Source: Candidatus Kuenenia stuttgartensis (lineage in GTDB: Bacteria > Planctomycetota > Planctomycetia > Planctomycetales > Planctomycetaceae). Taken from it: 57,853 nt of DNA. A model generated the notes under the pieces. The model saw only the letters and a list, made by a program, of their open reading frames with translations. It had not been told where the DNA came from and did no database searches. The position numbers and the translations under genes are program-made. The stretch spans positions 1 to 57,853 of the forward strand of contig CAMAWN010000011.1 in the NCBI GenBank assembly GCA_945861865.1. The letters run 5' to 3'. Numbering within the stretch: position 1 is the stretch's first letter; each line of letters starts with the position of its first letter. Of the stretch, positions 40,112 through 55,646 are shown piece after piece.

Positions 40112-42205
40112 CTACCGCATCGACTCCAGAACTTCCGGCGGAGCTTCAGCGTACTTCAAGGGTTCCATCGAAAACGATGCCCGGCCCTGTGAGATGCCGC
40201 GAACCTGAGTCGAATAGCCAAACATCTTCGCCAACGCGACTTCCGCTTCGATGACCCATAAACGTCCCCGGTTCTCCGTGCGGACGATGGCCGCGCGGCG
40301 CGCGTTCAAATCGGCTTGAATGTTGCCGATGAATTCCTCGGGTGTCACGACCTCCAGCTTCATCACCGGCTCGAGCAACACGCAGTCCGCTTTCTCCAAT
40401 CCCTCCGCGACCGCCTTCGCTGCTGCGGCAGTGAGTGCGACGTCGTTCGATTCGCCTTCTTTGTAGTCCACATCGACGATTCGAAAGCGGACTCGCATGA
40501 GCGGGTTGCCGTACATGCCGCCGGCGTTCGCGCCTTCCTCAACGGCCTGTTCCAGGACGGACATCATGGCGGCAGGCAACGTTCCCGGCTTCAAATCGTT
40601 TTCGACGCTGACCGCTGCCTCGCCTTCAAACGGCTCGACTCGCAATCGGACTTTTGCAGAGTGCGTTGCCGCGCCGACTTGCCGCGAAAACTCTCCTTCA
40701 ACGGTGATCGCCTTGCGGACCGTCTCGCGATAACTGACGCGCGGCTTGTGAACGCGAGCTTTCACTCCGAATTCCCGCAGCATGCGGTCCATGATGACTT
40801 CCAGGTGCAACTCGCCCATGCCACTGACGAGCGTCTCGCCGGTCTCTTCGTTGATCCGTACTTTGAACGTCGGATCTTGTTTGGCCAACCGACGCAGAGT
40901 CTCTTCCAGTTTTTTTCGCTCCGCGCTGCTGTCCGGTTCGATCGCCATCGAGATCACCGTCTCCGGAAACGTGATCTTCTCCAGCAGGATCGGACTCTGA
41001 GTCGCGCACAGAGTGTCTCCCGTTGCGACTTCTTTTGGGCCAATCGCACCGACGATGTCGCCGGCAAACGCTTCATCGGCTTCGATCTTCTCGCGTGAAT
41101 CCGCCTGCACTCGCCAAATCTGACTGACCAATTCCTTCGCGTTCGTCCGCGGGTTGAGCACTTTCGAGCCGCTCTTCAACGTCCCGGAGTAAATTCGCAG
41201 GAAGCACAAGTCGCCATGCTTGTCGGCCTGAATCTTGAAGATGAGGCCACAGAAGGGTTCGTCCACCGAGGTTTTGCGTTTTTCGATTTTGGTTTGCTGC
41301 GAGCCTTTTTTTACCGCCAGCGGCAAGCCTTCGATGGCCGGCCGGTCGAGCGGGCAAGGCAAGAATTGCAGGACGGCATCCATCAACGCTTGCACTCCGA
41401 TGTACCTCAGCGACGTGCCGCACAGCGTCGGGAAGAACTGCCGCTCGATGGTCCCTTTGCGAACGAGAAGCCGGATCGTGTCAGCCGGTAAATCCTGCGA
41501 TTCGAGATATTGTTCGAGAGCTTGCTCGTCCATCTCGGCGACAGTTTCCAGAAGCTTGTGTCGCCAATGCTGAGCTTCGTCGGCAAACTCCGCAGGAATC
41601 TCACGTTCCTCGAACTTCGCGCCGAGCGATTCGGTATCCCAATACAGCGCCTTCATCGTGATCAAGTCGATGATTCCCTTGAAGCAGTTTTCATCGGGAG
41701 GCGACCCCGCACCGATGGGAATCTGCACCGCCAGAGGGGTTGCATGCAGACGGCTTTCAATATCTTTCAGAACCGTTTCGTAATTCGCGCCGATGCGGTC
41801 CATCTTGTTGATGAAGCAGATGCGAGGAACACCGTAGCGGTCGGCTTGCCGCCACACGGTCTCGCTTTGAGCCTCGACGCCATCGACCGCACTGAAGATC
41901 ACCACACCGCCGTCGAGTACTCGCAAGCTGCGTTCGACTTCGGCAGTAAAGTCCACATGCCCCGGCGTGTCGATGATGTTGATTGTGGAGTCCTTCCACC
42001 GACAGGTGATCGCCGCCGAGTAGATCGTAATTCCTCGCCGTGCTTCATCCGGATCGAAGTCCGTGATCGTTGTCCCGTCATCGACGTTTCCCATGCGGTG
42101 CGACGCGCCGGCGTAGTACAGAATCCGCTCGGTCGTCGTCGTCTTTCCGGCGTCGATGTGTGCGATGATGCCGATGTTGCGAATGGCTTTGATGTCGTGC
42201 GACAT
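40112..42205 (-). CDS. fusA: Translation elongation factor G
   Basis: 697 residues from the ATG at 42205 (GGAGGA upstream); an open extension to 42331 covers the terminator hairpin. EF-G drives ribosomal translocation with GTP. G1 [12 protein letters not shown], switch region [11 protein letters not shown]3 DTPGHVDF, G4 NKMDR and domains II-V are all visible, with [20 protein letters not shown] in domain III and [19 protein letters not shown] at the C-terminus. It is the last ribosomal-operon member but is separated from rpsG by a strong hairpin terminator. Paralogous EF-Gs are common in planctomycetes; the str-operon position supports the main one. Confidence 0.93.
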   Translation of the reverse strand: MSHDIKAIRNIGIIAHIDAGKTTTTERILYYAGASHRMGNVDDGTTITDFDPDEARRGITIYSAAITCRWKDSTINIIDTPGHVDFTAEVERSLRVLDGGVVIFSAVDGVEAQSETVWRQADRYGVPRICFINKMDRIGANYETVLKDIESRLHATPLAVQIPIGAGSPPDENCFKGIIDLITMKALYWDTESLGAKFEEREIPAEFADEAQHWRHKLLETVAEMDEQALEQYLESQDLPADTIRLLVRKGTIERQFFPTLCGTSLRYIGVQALMDAVLQFLPCPLDRPAIEGLPLAVKKGSQQTKIEKRKTSVDEPFCGLIFKIQADKHGDLCFLRIYSGTLKSGSKVLNPRTNAKELVSQIWRVQADSREKIEADEAFAGDIVGAIGPKEVATGDTLCATQSPILLEKITFPETVISMAIEPDSSAERKKLEETLRRLAKQDPTFKVRINEETGETLVSGMGELHLEVIMDRMLREFGVKARVHKPRVSYRETVRKAITVEGEFSRQVGAATHSAKVRLRVEPFEGEAAVSVENDLKPGTLPAAMMSVLEQAVEEGANAGGMYGNPLMRVRFRIVDVDYKEGESNDVALTAAAAKAVAEGLEKADCVLLEPVMKLEVVTPEEFIGNIQADLNARRAAIVRTENRGRLWVIEAEVALAKMFGYSTQVRGISQGRASFSMEPLKYAEAPPEVLESMR

Positions 42206-42272
42206 AACCGGTCCTCCGCGACCACGAAAACTCTGTGGCGGGATTGCCGTGAGGCGTTCGTGCTCGCCACCA

Positions 42273-42320
42273 ATGAAAAACAGCGCGTGGCTGCCGGACC
42301 ACCGGCTTCCACGCGCTGTG
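42273..42320 (-). terminator. Terminator/attenuator between rpsG and fusA
   Basis: An 11-bp perfect stem (42280-42290 with 42309-42319) encloses a second stem (GCCGG/CCGGC), followed on the minus strand by TTTTTCATT. It lies 15 bp beyond the rpsG stop codon, inside the str operon. Confidence 0.85.
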
Positions 42321-42334
42321 TTGTGTTTCAAAAA

Positions 42335-42808
42335 CTACCACGCGAAGTGAGCGAACGCCTTGTTGGCATCGGCCATGCGATGCACATTTTCGCGAGTTGT
42401 CATGGCCGTGCCCTCGCGTTTGAAAGCGGCGATCAATTCATCGGCCAAGCGGCTGTCCATTGGCCGGCCTTTCTTGCCGCGAGCGGCCAAGAGAATCCAG
42501 CGGATCGCCAGCGTTTGGCGGCGCTTGGGGTTCACCGAAGTCGGCACTTGGTAATTCGCACCACCGACGCGGCGTGAACGAACTTCGATCGCCGGCTTGA
42601 CATTGTCGACGGCCGCCAAAAAGACATTGATCGGTTCTTCATCGGGCAACTTTTTCTTGATGATGTCCATTGCCGAATAGAAGACACCCTGCGCGGCGCT
42701 CTTCTTGCCGTCGTGCATCAGGCAGTTGACGAATTTGGACGCCAGGACCGATCCGAATCGTGGATCGGGCTTGAGTTGCTGGCTGCTCGCTGTGAAATGC
42801 TTGGCCAT
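42335..42808 (-). CDS. rpsG: 30S ribosomal protein S7
   Basis: 157 residues, normal length. Primary 16S rRNA-binding protein that nucleates assembly of the 30S head. [22 protein letters not shown], the conserved [20 protein letters not shown] and the C-terminal [18 protein letters not shown] are diagnostic. It lies 54 bp after rpsL. The hairpin terminator downstream suggests that fewer transcripts continue into fusA. Confidence 0.97.
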   Translation of the reverse strand: MAKHFTASSQQLKPDPRFGSVLASKFVNCLMHDGKKSAAQGVFYSAMDIIKKKLPDEEPINVFLAAVDNVKPAIEVRSRRVGGANYQVPTSVNPKRRQTLAIRWILLAARGKKGRPMDSRLADELIAAFKREGTAMTTRENVHRMADANKAFAHFAW

Positions 42809-42862
42809 TAAAGTCTCTCGCTGCTTTCAAACCTGAGTCATGGGAGATGTCAAATTGCAAAA

Positions 42863-43234
42863 CTACTTGGGCCGCTTGGCACCGTACCGACTGCGGGCTT
42901 GCTTGCGGTTGGTGACACCAAGTGTGTCCAGGACTCCGCGGATGACTTTGTAACGAATACCAGGGAGGTCTCGGACACGGCCGCCGCGAACCAGCACGAT
43001 CGAGTGTTCTTGCAGGTTGTGTCCCTCGCCGGGGATGTAGGCCGTGATTTCCTTACCGTTCGACAAACGAATTCGAGCCACTTTTCGAAGCGCCGAGTTC
43101 GGTTTCTTCGGGGTTACGGTTTTCACCAGCAGGCAGACGCCGCGTCTTTGCGGGCAGCCTTCCAGCACCGGGGTCTTGGACCGCGACTTTTGAATGGTTC
43201 GAGGTTTACGAACCAATTGATTGATGGTCGGCAT
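42863..43234 (-). CDS. rpsL: 30S ribosomal protein S12
   Basis: 123 residues, full length. Decoding-centre protein. [12 protein letters not shown], the conserved [20 protein letters not shown] with the streptomycin-resistance Lys positions, and [19 protein letters not shown] are all as in sensitive wild-type S12 ([10 protein letters not shown] and [12 protein letters not shown], with no common resistance substitution evident). It starts 70 bp after rpoC. Confidence 0.98.
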   Translation of the reverse strand: MPTINQLVRKPRTIQKSRSKTPVLEGCPQRRGVCLLVKTVTPKKPNSALRKVARIRLSNGKEITAYIPGEGHNLQEHSIVLVRGGRVRDLPGIRYKVIRGVLDTLGVTNRKQARSRYGAKRPK

Positions 43235-43304
43235 TCATTCACTCGCAATGAAAAAAGAAAACTTCGTCGTTCATTCTTTAAAAGGCACTCTAACCAAGAC
43301 CAAC

Positions 43305-47654
<4,350 letters not shown>

Positions 47655-47746
47655 ATTCAAACTCCCGTAATTGGTCGGCCATCCTGTTGAGGCTGACCCG
47701 ATTGGAAACAAGTTGACGGAACGCAGAGCCAAGCTCAGAACCTGAT

Positions 47747-50700
47747 CTACACCGTCGCCACCTTCTCCAATTGCATATTGAGCGCGAGACCGCGGATTTC
47801 ATTCGTGAGCACATCAAAGCTCGCAGGTGTGCCAGCTTCGAGTGTGTTCTCGCCCTTGACCATTGACTCATAAATTTTCGTGCGGCCTTCAACGTCGTCG
47901 CTCTTGACCGTCAACAGTTCTTGCAGGATGTACGCCGCCCCGTAGGCCTCTAGCGCCCAGACTTCCATCTCGCCGAAGCGCTGACCGCCGAATCGAGCCT
48001 TGCCACCCAGCGGTTGTTGAGTGATGAGCGAATAGGGCCCGGTCGCTCGTGCGTGAACTTTGTCATCGACGAGGTGATGTAGCTTGAGCATGTAGAGGAA
48101 TCCGACGGTGACTTTCTGCTCGAACGCATCGCCAGTGCGCCCATCGAACAACACAGTCTTGCCATCATCCGGCAGACCGGCTTCGATGAGGCAGTCGCGA
48201 ATTTCCTCTTCGGTCGCTCCGTTAAATACCGGGCAGACGGCCGAGAAGCCCAGTTTCGACGCGGCCCAACCGAGGTGCGTCTCCAAGATTTGGCCGACGT
48301 TCATACGGCTTGGTACACCCAGCGGGTTGAGGATGATGTCAACAGGAGTCCCGTCCGCGAGGAACGGCATGTCCGCTTCTTGCAGCACCTTCGAGATCAC
48401 ACCCTTATTGCCGTGGCGACCAGCCATCTTGTCGCCAACGGAAATCTGACGCTTCGAGGCCACATAAACCTTCACCATCTGCAGCACGCCGGTCGGCAAT
48501 TCGTCGCCGCGCTTCAGCGAATTGAGTGCTCGTTCGCGGGAGTCAAGAGCCTCTTCCACCAAGCCCCAACTGTCCTTGAAGACCTTTGTGCAATCGGCCT
48601 TCTTCTGGGGGCTACGAATCTCGACCGTGTCCCACAACTTCGGGAAGCCGGCGGCGATTTCGCATAATTGTTTGTCGTCGGTAATTGAGGCGATGTTCGT
48701 GCCATCTTCAATCGGAATTTTTCGCTCGAGCGCATGTTCCAGTTCGGACAAGAACGCCTTAAAGATATCGACCACACCCTTGGCCTGAGCCGCTTCGGTC
48801 TCTTTGACATCCGAATCGAAACGTTTGCGTTCGGTCTCCGACAGCGACATGCGACGCGAGAACCGTTCCGCGTGGATGACAATTCCTTCCACACCGCTCG
48901 GAACTTCGAGTGATTCATTTTTCACGTCTTCGCCCGCGCGACCGAAGATCGCATGCAGCAGTTTTTCTTCTGGAGTGAGTTCGGTTTTCGCTTTCGGAGA
49001 GACCTTGCCAACCAGAATGTCTCCCGGCCGAACGCGTGTGCCGACTTGGACAACGCCCAATTCGTCAAGATGCCGCAACATCTTTTCGCTGACGTTTGGA
49101 ATGTCACGTGTGAACTCTTCGCGACCCAACTTGGTTTCGCGAATCTCAACGTCGTACTCGTCGATATGAATCGACGTGTAAACGTCTTCCTTTACCAACC
49201 GTTCGGACAAAATGATCGCGTCTTCGTAGTTGTACCCCCCCCACGACATGAACGCGACGAGCACATTGCGACCAAGCGACAAGACACCGTTGTGCGTCGC
49301 GGCCGAATCCGCCAGTAAGTCCCCTTTTTTCACGCGCTGGCCGACCTGGACCAGCGGCTTCTGGTTCAGACAAGTGCGTTCGTTAAGGCCCGTGAATTTT
49401 CGGAGCGGGTATTTGCGACCGTCGATTTCGATCCGCAAGCCGTCCACATAGGTGACTTTGCCCGTTCGATCGGCTCGCAACAGCATTCCGGAGTTGAGTG
49501 CGACAGTGGATTCCATGCCCGTGCCAACGATCGGCGGCTCAGTGATCAACAGCGGCACGCCTTGCCGCTGCATGTTCGATCCCATCAATGCACGGTTCGC
49601 GTCGTCGTGTTCCAGGAACGGAATCAACGCCGCCGAGATACCGACCATCTGGCAAGCCGCGATGTCGATGAATTCGGCTTCGTTCGTGTCAATCCACATC
49701 ACGTCGTTGCGATGCCGAGCTAGAACTCGCGCATCGGGAATCTTGTTGTTATGCAACGGAGTATCCGCTGGAACAACATAAGCATCCGATTCCTCGTCGG
49801 CACGCAGCCACGCGACTTCATCCGTCACTTTGCCGTTCTTCACCCGGCGGTAGGGCGAGATGAGAAATCCCATATCATCGACGGATGCAAAGATCGCCAG
49901 ACTGGAGATCAAGCCGATATTCGTGCCTTCGGGCGTTTCGATTGGACAGATGCGGCCATAGTGCGAGATGTGAACGTCACGAACTTCGAATCCCGCCCGC
50001 TTGCGGTTCAAGCCTCCAGGACCGAGGGCACTCAAGCGTCGTTCGTGCGTGATCATCGAGAGCGGATTGGTTTGGTCAACAACCTGAGACAACTCGCTGC
50101 GACCAAAGAAGAAATCAACGGCCGCCGCGACACTCTTTGGATTCACAAGTGAGCGCGGGCTGATGTCCTCCGCATCTTTGATACTCATCCGTTCCTGGAC
50201 CGTGCGGCGCAGCTTGAGGAATCCTTTGCGGAGTTCATCCGTGGCCAATTCGTCAATCGTGCGCAGCCGCCGATTGGCCAGGTTGTCGATGTCGTCGGTG
50301 TAGGCCCTTGGGTCGTTGCCGCGCAACCACAAAATGTATTTGATCGCGTTGACGAAGTCCTCGGCACGCAAGGCCATCTCATCGGCAGCGGTCTCTTGGT
50401 TAAATTTGCGATTGACGCGAAAACGCCCCACCTGACCCAACCGATACCGGTTGGGGTCCGAGAACCGCTCTTTGAACAATTCGACGGCCTTCTCCAATTG
50501 CGGTGGATTGCCAGGACGCAGACGCTGATAAATCTTAAGCAACGCCTCTTCGTGCGAAAGCGCCGTATCGTCGCGCAAACTGTTGAGCACACATCGGTCG
50601 ATCGGCAGATCAAAAACATCCACTGATTTGACACCAGACTCGCCGATCGCATGCGCCGCTTCCGGAGAAATCGGCTGAGCGGCATCAACAATAACCTCCC

Positions 50701-51469
50701 CCACGCGAGCGTGTTTGAGGGGAAAAACAACGTCATCAACCGCAATTTTGCCTTTAAGACTCTCTACCACATCCTTGGTGATTTTCACCGATTGAATCTG
50801 TTCTGCGAAGAACAGGCGCAGAATTGCCGATGTCGAGGAATATTTCGCGTCCATCGCTCGCAGCAACGTCATCGAAGAAAATTTGCCGCTCTGATCGATG
50901 CGAACTACCAGCGCGTCCTTACGAGTCGTCGCCAACTCCACCCAACTACCACGCTCGGGAATGACGCGGCATGAGTAACCGTCATAGCCGACGGTATCGG
51001 ACAACTCCATGAAATCCACGCCGGGGGATCGATGTAACTGGCTGACGACAACGCGCTCAGCCCCGTTGATGATGAACTCGCCGCCGCCCAGCATGATCGG
51101 TAGATCGCAGAGGTAAACCTCCTCCTCGATCGGCTGTTCTTTCTTCAATCGGAAGTAGACACGCAGCGGCCGACCATAAGTCAGACGCAACTGTCGGCAT
51201 TCATCGGGTGTGTAACGAGGCTTTCCCAATTCGTAGCGCAGATATTCCAACTCAAATTGGTTGTCATAACTGGCGATCGGGAATATCTCTTTGAAGATTC
51301 CTTCAAGCCCGATCGGTAGCCGACGATCCGATTCGATCTCTGACTGCAGGAATCGCACATAAGATTCGGTTTGGATTTTAGTCAGGTCAGGAATTTCGTA
51401 CTCGAACTGTCCATGTCCAAACTTACGAACGTCCTGCAGTTGCAGTCGCCGTTGTTCCGAGATCGCCAT
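47747..51469 (-). CDS. rpoB: DNA-directed RNA polymerase subunit beta
   Basis: 1240 residues. Forms the catalytic cleft with beta'. The rifampicin region [20 protein letters not shown] is wild-type-like except for Met in place of the usual Ala/Glu-Leu stretch (LSMITHERR rather than LAELTHKRR). [17 protein letters not shown], the flap, [15 protein letters not shown] and the C-terminal [20 protein letters not shown] are intact. The start [18 protein letters not shown] fits the family. It is preceded by a long leader of 439 bp containing a hairpin with T-run. Confidence 0.97.
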   Translation of the reverse strand: MAISEQRRLQLQDVRKFGHGQFEYEIPDLTKIQTESYVRFLQSEIESDRRLPIGLEGIFKEIFPIASYDNQFELEYLRYELGKPRYTPDECRQLRLTYGRPLRVYFRLKKEQPIEEEVYLCDLPIMLGGGEFIINGAERVVVSQLHRSPGVDFMELSDTVGYDGYSCRVIPERGSWVELATTRKDALVVRIDQSGKFSSMTLLRAMDAKYSSTSAILRLFFAEQIQSVKITKDVVESLKGKIAVDDVVFPLKHARVGEVIVDAAQPISPEAAHAIGESGVKSVDVFDLPIDRCVLNSLRDDTALSHEEALLKIYQRLRPGNPPQLEKAVELFKERFSDPNRYRLGQVGRFRVNRKFNQETAADEMALRAEDFVNAIKYILWLRGNDPRAYTDDIDNLANRRLRTIDELATDELRKGFLKLRRTVQERMSIKDAEDISPRSLVNPKSVAAAVDFFFGRSELSQVVDQTNPLSMITHERRLSALGPGGLNRKRAGFEVRDVHISHYGRICPIETPEGTNIGLISSLAIFASVDDMGFLISPYRRVKNGKVTDEVAWLRADEESDAYVVPADTPLHNNKIPDARVLARHRNDVMWIDTNEAEFIDIAACQMVGISAALIPFLEHDDANRALMGSNMQRQGVPLLITEPPIVGTGMESTVALNSGMLLRADRTGKVTYVDGLRIEIDGRKYPLRKFTGLNERTCLNQKPLVQVGQRVKKGDLLADSAATHNGVLSLGRNVLVAFMSWGGYNYEDAIILSERLVKEDVYTSIHIDEYDVEIRETKLGREEFTRDIPNVSEKMLRHLDELGVVQVGTRVRPGDILVGKVSPKAKTELTPEEKLLHAIFGRAGEDVKNESLEVPSGVEGIVIHAERFSRRMSLSETERKRFDSDVKETEAAQAKGVVDIFKAFLSELEHALERKIPIEDGTNIASITDDKQLCEIAAGFPKLWDTVEIRSPQKKADCTKVFKDSWGLVEEALDSRERALNSLKRGDELPTGVLQMVKVYVASKRQISVGDKMAGRHGNKGVISKVLQEADMPFLADGTPVDIILNPLGVPSRMNVGQILETHLGWAASKLGFSAVCPVFNGATEEEIRDCLIEAGLPDDGKTVLFDGRTGDAFEQKVTVGFLYMLKLHHLVDDKVHARATGPYSLITQQPLGGKARFGGQRFGEMEVWALEAYGAAYILQELLTVKSDDVEGRTKIYESMVKGENTLEAGTPASFDVLTNEIRGLALNMQLEKVATV

Positions 51470-51908
51470 ATTCCCCCTCCGCCTTGAGCACCAAATCGTT
51501 CGCCACCTCAGCCCAGACCACGCTCCCGGAACCGTGCTTGCGAATTAGGATGCAGTCGCTACTAAATTTGGATGATTGCGATTGGTTTTATCTGAATCTC
51601 GACCATGACGTCGCGACCGAATCCGCACTTCCGCCGATACCGAAGCACACACCCTTAAAAGAAATAGCTCCCCTGCGAAGAAGGAGCTACGAACGTGCAT
51701 TAAGCGACACACAGTCGATGGCCGAAGCGCTGTCAACCAGCATCAAATACACCTGCGATGGGCACGGAAGGAAAGGGTTTCAATAAGAACGCCAGACACC
51801 AATTTGCCACGATCCGCCACCTTGCGGGAGGCGGACTCATATCACAGCCGCTCACTAATTGCGAGCAGCCAATGCCAGACAAAAAGATCTGGCCGCAACC
51901 CGTGACAA
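51470..51908. other. Leader region between rplL and rpoB
   Basis: 439 bp with no gene. It holds the attenuator-like hairpin at 51654-51689. A TTGACA on the minus strand near 51740 has no good -10 partner at the right distance. The position equals the rplL-rpoB attenuator interval of enterobacteria. Confidence 0.5.
51654..51689 (-). terminator. Attenuator-like terminator between rplL and rpoB
   Basis: A 7-bp stem TAGCTCC/GGAGCTA (51665-51671 with 51683-51689) and 11-nt loop are followed on the minus strand by TTTCTTTTAAG. It could lower rpoBC expression relative to the ribosomal protein genes. Confidence 0.65.
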
Positions 51909-52304
51909 TTACTTGATCTCAGCCTTGCCGCCTGCCCCCTCGATTTCCTTCGCGATTTTTTCAGCCTCTTCCTTGGACAAACCCTGCTTCACCGCCTTGG
52001 GCGCAGCTTCGACCAAATCCTTGGCTTCCTTCAAACCGAGACTCGTGATCGCGCGGACGACCTTGATGACCCCGATTTTATTCTCTCCAAAGTTCGTCAA
52101 AATCACATCGAACTCAGTCTTCTCGGCCGGTTTCGCCTCGCCGCCACCGGCCGGAGCCGCCATCATTACCGCTCCGCCAGTCGCCGGCTTAATGCCGTAG
52201 GCCGCTTCGAGGTAGTCGGCCAGCGATTTTGCCTGCAAAACGGTCAGGCCCACCAAACTATCCCCCAGCGTTTTAATCGCCGGATCAACTTCAGTCGCAG
52301 ACAT
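51909..52304 (-). CDS. rplL: 50S ribosomal protein L7/L12
   Basis: 131 residues, normal size. Multimeric stalk protein that recruits translational GTPases. N-terminal dimerisation helices ([21 protein letters not shown]), an Ala/Gly/Pro hinge, and the conserved C-terminal domain with [40 protein letters not shown] and [20 protein letters not shown] hydrophobic MMAAPAGGG block lies in the hinge. Confidence 0.97.
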   Translation of the reverse strand: MSATEVDPAIKTLGDSLVGLTVLQAKSLADYLEAAYGIKPATGGAVMMAAPAGGGEAKPAEKTEFDVILTNFGENKIGVIKVVRAITSLGLKEAKDLVEAAPKAVKQGLSKEEAEKIAKEIEGAGGKAEIK

Positions 52305-52398
52305 TGCAGTTCACCCTTTCTTAAAGTTCGCAGTGCAGGTCAATTGCCTGCCTTTTTCGAAAATACACTTGCAGGCCGAAAACCTGCCCAACGAGTCA

Positions 52399-52914
52399 CT
52401 AAGCCGCTTGCTCTTTTTCGGAGATTTGCTTGATCTGAGAAGCGAGATTCGAGGCCGGCGCATTGATCGCACTAAGCGCAGCTGTTGCTGCCGACATCAA
52501 TCCTCCAATAATCATTGCGACCAATTCTTCCTTGCTCGGACTCTCGCTCAACACTTTGACTTCTTCGGGCGTGACGGTTTGGCCGCCAACGTATCCGCCC
52601 TTGACAACTGTCCCTGGAAATTCTTTTTCCCACTTCATCGCCTGTTTGGCGAGACCGACCACATCCGGTCCCCAGGCAATGGTGGTCGGCCCTCCGGAGA
52701 CACCATCAATCTTCCAGCCCATGTCCAGCAACGTACGCCGAGCCAAAGAGAATTTCGTAGCCAAGACTTCGATTGATTGCTTTCGCGAAGCTGCTCGGAG
52801 CCTGTTGTTTGAGACGCCATCGAGTTTTGAAATGTCGACAAACACGACATCTTCCGCTCTCTGAAGCTGTTCAGAGAGATCCTTCATCATCAAGGACTTG
52901 ACTGCCTTGCTCAT
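52399..52914 (-). CDS. rplJ: 50S ribosomal protein L10
   Basis: 171 residues. Base of the L7/L12 stalk; with L7/L12 it autoregulates its operon in many bacteria. VVFVDISKLDGVSNNRLRAA, the RRTLLDMGWKIDG segment and GPTTIAWG are family features. The C-terminal helix LINAPASNLASQIKQISEKEQ-like segment binds L7/L12 dimers. It is separated from rplL by 94 bp that contain a CAGG-rich inverted sequence. Confidence 0.95.
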   Translation of the reverse strand: MSKAVKSLMMKDLSEQLQRAEDVVFVDISKLDGVSNNRLRAASRKQSIEVLATKFSLARRTLLDMGWKIDGVSGGPTTIAWGPDVVGLAKQAMKWEKEFPGTVVKGGYVGGQTVTPEEVKVLSESPSKEELVAMIIGGLMSAATAALSAINAPASNLASQIKQISEKEQAA

Positions 52915-52942
52915 GTCAACACCGTCGCCTTGAAAACTGTTC

Positions 52943-52982
52943 GCTAAGCCCGCCCATCAAACTGAAACACGCGCGGGCGAGC
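52943..52982 (-). promoter_or_regulatory. Possible L10 leader hairpin
   Basis: In the 79-bp rplA-rplJ gap the minus strand has GCTCGCCCGC and, 17 nt on, GGGCGGGCTTAGC, which can form an imperfect stem ahead of rplJ. L10 leaders bind the L10-L7/L12 complex in other bacteria. The match to the leader consensus was not testable here. Confidence 0.3.
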
Positions 52983-52993
52983 ATTGTGATGCG

Positions 52994-53704
52994 TTACGCA
53001 GAAATCGCAATGGCCGGCATCATTGTTGCCGTTAAATAGACACTGCGGACATACACACCCTTGGAGGTATTGGGCTTGAGTGCGATCAAGAGCTTCAGCA
53101 TGGCCTCGACGTTTTCCGCCAACTGTTGCTCGCCGAACGACAACTTGCCGACCACGCAATGCACGATCCCGGCGGCGTCCACACGAAACTCGACTTTACC
53201 CGCCTTGTATTCTTTGACTGCCGTCGAGAGGTCGTTCGTCACTGTTCCGGCTCGCGGCGAGGGCATCAACCCTCGTGGGCCGAGCACCTTTCCAAGCGGA
53301 CCTACGACGCCCATCATGTCCGGCGTCGCGATTGCCACATCGAAATCCAGCCAACCGCCCTTGATCTGATCGGCCAGGTCTTTGCCGCCGACGAAGTCCG
53401 CCCCGGCACTCTTCGCGACCTCGACGTTGCTGCCTTGGCAAAACACAAGCACACGCTTGGATTTTCCGATCCCGTGCGGCAGCACGATCGAGCCACGCAC
53501 GATCTGATCCGCTTGCTTGGGATCAACGCCCAGCCGCACGGCAATCTCGACACTGTGGTCGAACTTGCTGCGCTTGATGTTCGCCGGCAGTCCGGCGTCC
53601 AATCCTTTGAGCGCCTTGACGCCGTCCGTCACCGTCAACGGCGCGGTGCCCAACTTCAACGCCGCCTCGCGTAAGGCGGTCATTCGTTTTGATCCAGTTC
53701 TCAT
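52994..53704 (-). CDS. rplA: 50S ribosomal protein L1
   Basis: 236 residues from the ATG at 53704 (AGGTGG upstream); an extension to 53746 is unlikely. Binds 23S rRNA at the L1 stalk. [54 protein letters not shown] and the C-terminal [15 protein letters not shown] are diagnostic. Confidence 0.97.
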   Translation of the reverse strand: MRTGSKRMTALREAALKLGTAPLTVTDGVKALKGLDAGLPANIKRSKFDHSVEIAVRLGVDPKQADQIVRGSIVLPHGIGKSKRVLVFCQGSNVEVAKSAGADFVGGKDLADQIKGGWLDFDVAIATPDMMGVVGPLGKVLGPRGLMPSPRAGTVTNDLSTAVKEYKAGKVEFRVDAAGIVHCVVGKLSFGEQQLAENVEAMLKLLIALKPNTSKGVYVRSVYLTATMMPAIAISA

Positions 53705-53806
53705 CGCACACCACCTGAAAATGTTCAGTTCGTAGTTCCGGCTCACAGTGAGACGGTGCGACCGGCAAAACGCCGTACTACGGTCGTTCGGAAATCAAAT
53801 TTCTCA

Positions 53807-54232
53807 CTAATCCGCGATCGTGATCCCCATGCTGCGTGCCGTCCCTTCAATGATCCGGCAGGCCGCGTTGAGATCCGTCGTGTTGAGGTCCACCATTTTC
53901 TCTTTGGCGATGGCAACGACTTGTTCTTTCGTCACGATGCCCACCTTCTCAGTGTTTGGACGCTGAGAACCTTTGGCGATTCCAGCAACCTTTTTGAGGA
54001 TGATCGAAGCCGGAGGCGTCTTGACGATGAACTCGAACGAACGGTCGCTGTAGATGGTCACAATGACCGGCACGATCGTTCCCGCGATGTCCTTCGTCTT
54101 GGCGTTGAATTCCTGGACGAACTTGCCGAGGTTGATGCCATGCGGGCCCAGAGCCGTACCCACCGGAGGAGCCGGTGTCGCCTGACCACCCGTGATCTGA
54201 ACCTTGACTTGTGCAACGACCGCCTTGGCCAT
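53807..54232 (-). CDS. rplK: 50S ribosomal protein L11
   Basis: 141 residues, exactly the usual length. Part of the GTPase-associated centre. [37 protein letters not shown] and the C-terminal rRNA-binding segment ([28 protein letters not shown]) are conserved. It lies 29 bp after nusG. Confidence 0.98.
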   Translation of the reverse strand: MAKAVVAQVKVQITGGQATPAPPVGTALGPHGINLGKFVQEFNAKTKDIAGTIVPVIVTIYSDRSFEFIVKTPPASIILKKVAGIAKGSQRPNTEKVGIVTKEQVVAIAKEKMVDLNTTDLNAACRIIEGTARSMGITIAD

Positions 54233-54261
54233 GTCAAACTCTCAATCTACGCTGTCACTGT

Positions 54262-54852
54262 TTACGGTTTTTCAACCTGCCAGTATTCCAATTCCACCGG
54301 TGTCGAACGCCCGAAGATTTCGATCAGGACGCTGATCTTGCCACTGTCCTCATCAATCGCATCCACACTACCTTCGAAGTTCTCGAACGTCCCTTCCTTG
54401 ATCTTCACCAAGTCTCCTCGCGAGAGCGGAATTTTGATCTTCGCCGGCTCATTGACCGCCTCTTCCTGGCGAATCAACCGGCTAATTTCGTCTTCCTCCA
54501 TCGCAGTCGGAACGCCACCCGCCCCTGTGAAATCGCCCACTCCACTTGTATCACGAACCAAGTACCACGTCTCGTCGTTCAGAATCATCTGGATGAACAA
54601 GTAGCCGGGATACAGTTTTCGTTCAATAACTCGCTTCTTGCCGCTCTTAGTCTCCATCACTTTTTCGGTCGCGATCACGATCTGGCCGAACGAGGGTTCC
54701 ATTCCGTCGCGATTGATGCGGCGTTGCAGAGCCTCTCGGATGGACTTCTCGCGGTTCGTTTGAACCTTCAAAACGTACCACTTCAGTTCCGGGTTGACCG
54801 GTGCGGGCTGCTCAGTCGGGGCGGTCATGGAAGGCTCCGTGGACACAGACAC
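54262..54852 (-). CDS. nusG: Transcription termination/antitermination factor NusG
   Basis: 196 residues from the GTG at 54852 (GGAG 9 nt upstream); an ATG at 54828 would remove eight residues. The NGN domain is clear: [33 protein letters not shown] and [15 protein letters not shown]. The KOW domain [20 protein letters not shown] follows, ending [19 protein letters not shown]. Binds the RNA polymerase clamp and links it to Rho or the ribosome. It lies 17 bp after secE. Confidence 0.97.
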   Translation of the reverse strand: MSVSTEPSMTAPTEQPAPVNPELKWYVLKVQTNREKSIREALQRRINRDGMEPSFGQIVIATEKVMETKSGKKRVIERKLYPGYLFIQMILNDETWYLVRDTSGVGDFTGAGGVPTAMEEDEISRLIRQEEAVNEPAKIKIPLSRGDLVKIKEGTFENFEGSVDAIDEDSGKISVLIEIFGRSTPVELEYWQVEKP

Positions 54853-54869
54853 AGCTCGCTACTCCATCC

Positions 54870-55259
54870 TCAAATCTGCAAGAACCCAATCGTCTTGAAG
54901 ACCCATTGCCAAACGATATCAAACGCGAAAACAATGACCGACATCGACACGAGTAAAATCAGCACGACCAGCGTGTGCTTATGAACTTCTGCCTTCGAAG
55001 GCCAAGTGACCTTGTCAATCTCCGCCTGCACCGAGATCAAAAAATCTGCCCAGCGAGGCCGATTCAGGATCGCAACCGAAATCGCTCCTGCCAAGCCGAT
55101 CACTGCAACACAAATACTCAACCAACCAATACCAACTTGACGCCGAACGAATAATGCCGCCGCAGAGATCAGTAACCAGGACAGTGATGCGATAACCACA
55201 CACAGTGCGATTTGACGCGTTGGCCGACCTTGCGTTTTTTTGTAGTTCGTCAGTCCCAT
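54870..55259 (-). CDS. secE: Preprotein translocase subunit SecE
   Basis: 129 residues from the ATG at 55259; a GTG at 55304 would start 8 bp from tRNA-Trp and is less likely. Three transmembrane helices (about 17-39, 43-63 and 95-120), as in E. coli, rather than the single helix of many bacteria. The conserved amphipathic segment EIDKVTWPSKAEVHKHT precedes the last helix. It clamps SecY in the translocon. Confidence 0.95.
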   Translation of the reverse strand: MGLTNYKKTQGRPTRQIALCVVIASLSWLLISAAALFVRRQVGIGWLSICVAVIGLAGAISVAILNRPRWADFLISVQAEIDKVTWPSKAEVHKHTLVVLILLVSMSVIVFAFDIVWQWVFKTIGFLQI

Positions 55260-55312
55260 CGCCGAACCGATCTCCTCGCAAACAAACCACCCACTCCGAG
55301 ACACCGGTCAAA

Positions 55313-55385
55313 CACGGGCGGAGGGACTTGAACCCCCAACCGCTGGATTTGGAATCCAGTGCTCTGCCAATTGAGCTACACCCGT
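55313..55385 (-). tRNA. trnW: tRNA-Trp (CCA)
   Basis: 73 nt. Acceptor ACGGGTG/CGCCCGT, D-arm GAGC, anticodon stem CTGGA/TCCAG with loop TTCCAAA (anticodon CCA) and T-loop TTCAAGT. It lies between rpmG and secE as in many bacteria. No CCA is encoded. Confidence 0.97.
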
Positions 55386-55483
55386 AGTTTTCTTCTCGCG
55401 ACGAGCCCAAACAGCTCTTCGCGAGACCTCCCCGCGAGGCCGGGCAATTCAAATCCAAGCCTCACGAGAAACCACGGCAGCGG

Positions 55484-55639
55484 CTACTTCTTCCGCGACT
55501 CTTTGTGCAGAGTGTGCTTCCGCAGCCGAGGACAGTATTTTTTTAATTCCAAACGCTCAGTCCCCCGCGTCTCTTTCGAGACGCGATAGTTCCGATCGCC
55601 TGATTCCGTACATTCCAACCACACAAACTCGCGAGGCAT
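55484..55639 (-). CDS. rpmG: 50S ribosomal protein L33
   Basis: 51 residues: [18 protein letters not shown] at the start, then [15 protein letters not shown], the L33 signature. ATG at 55639, only 7 bp after the tuf stop, so tuf and rpmG are cotranscribed. Zinc-binding L33 has two CxxC pairs (xxCxxC and CPRC). Here the second Cys of each pair is replaced (Ser and Leu), leaving single Cys residues at 10 and 36, so zinc binding is probably lost. Confidence 0.95.
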   Translation of the reverse strand: MPREFVWLECTESGDRNYRVSKETRGTERLELKKYCPRLRKHTLHKESRKK

Positions 55640-55646
55640 ATTCAAA

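Noticed and set aside
51720..51750. rpoB promoter with TTGACA on the minus strand
   Set aside because: No acceptable -10 hexamer lies 16-18 bp downstream, and the attenuator-like hairpin follows.
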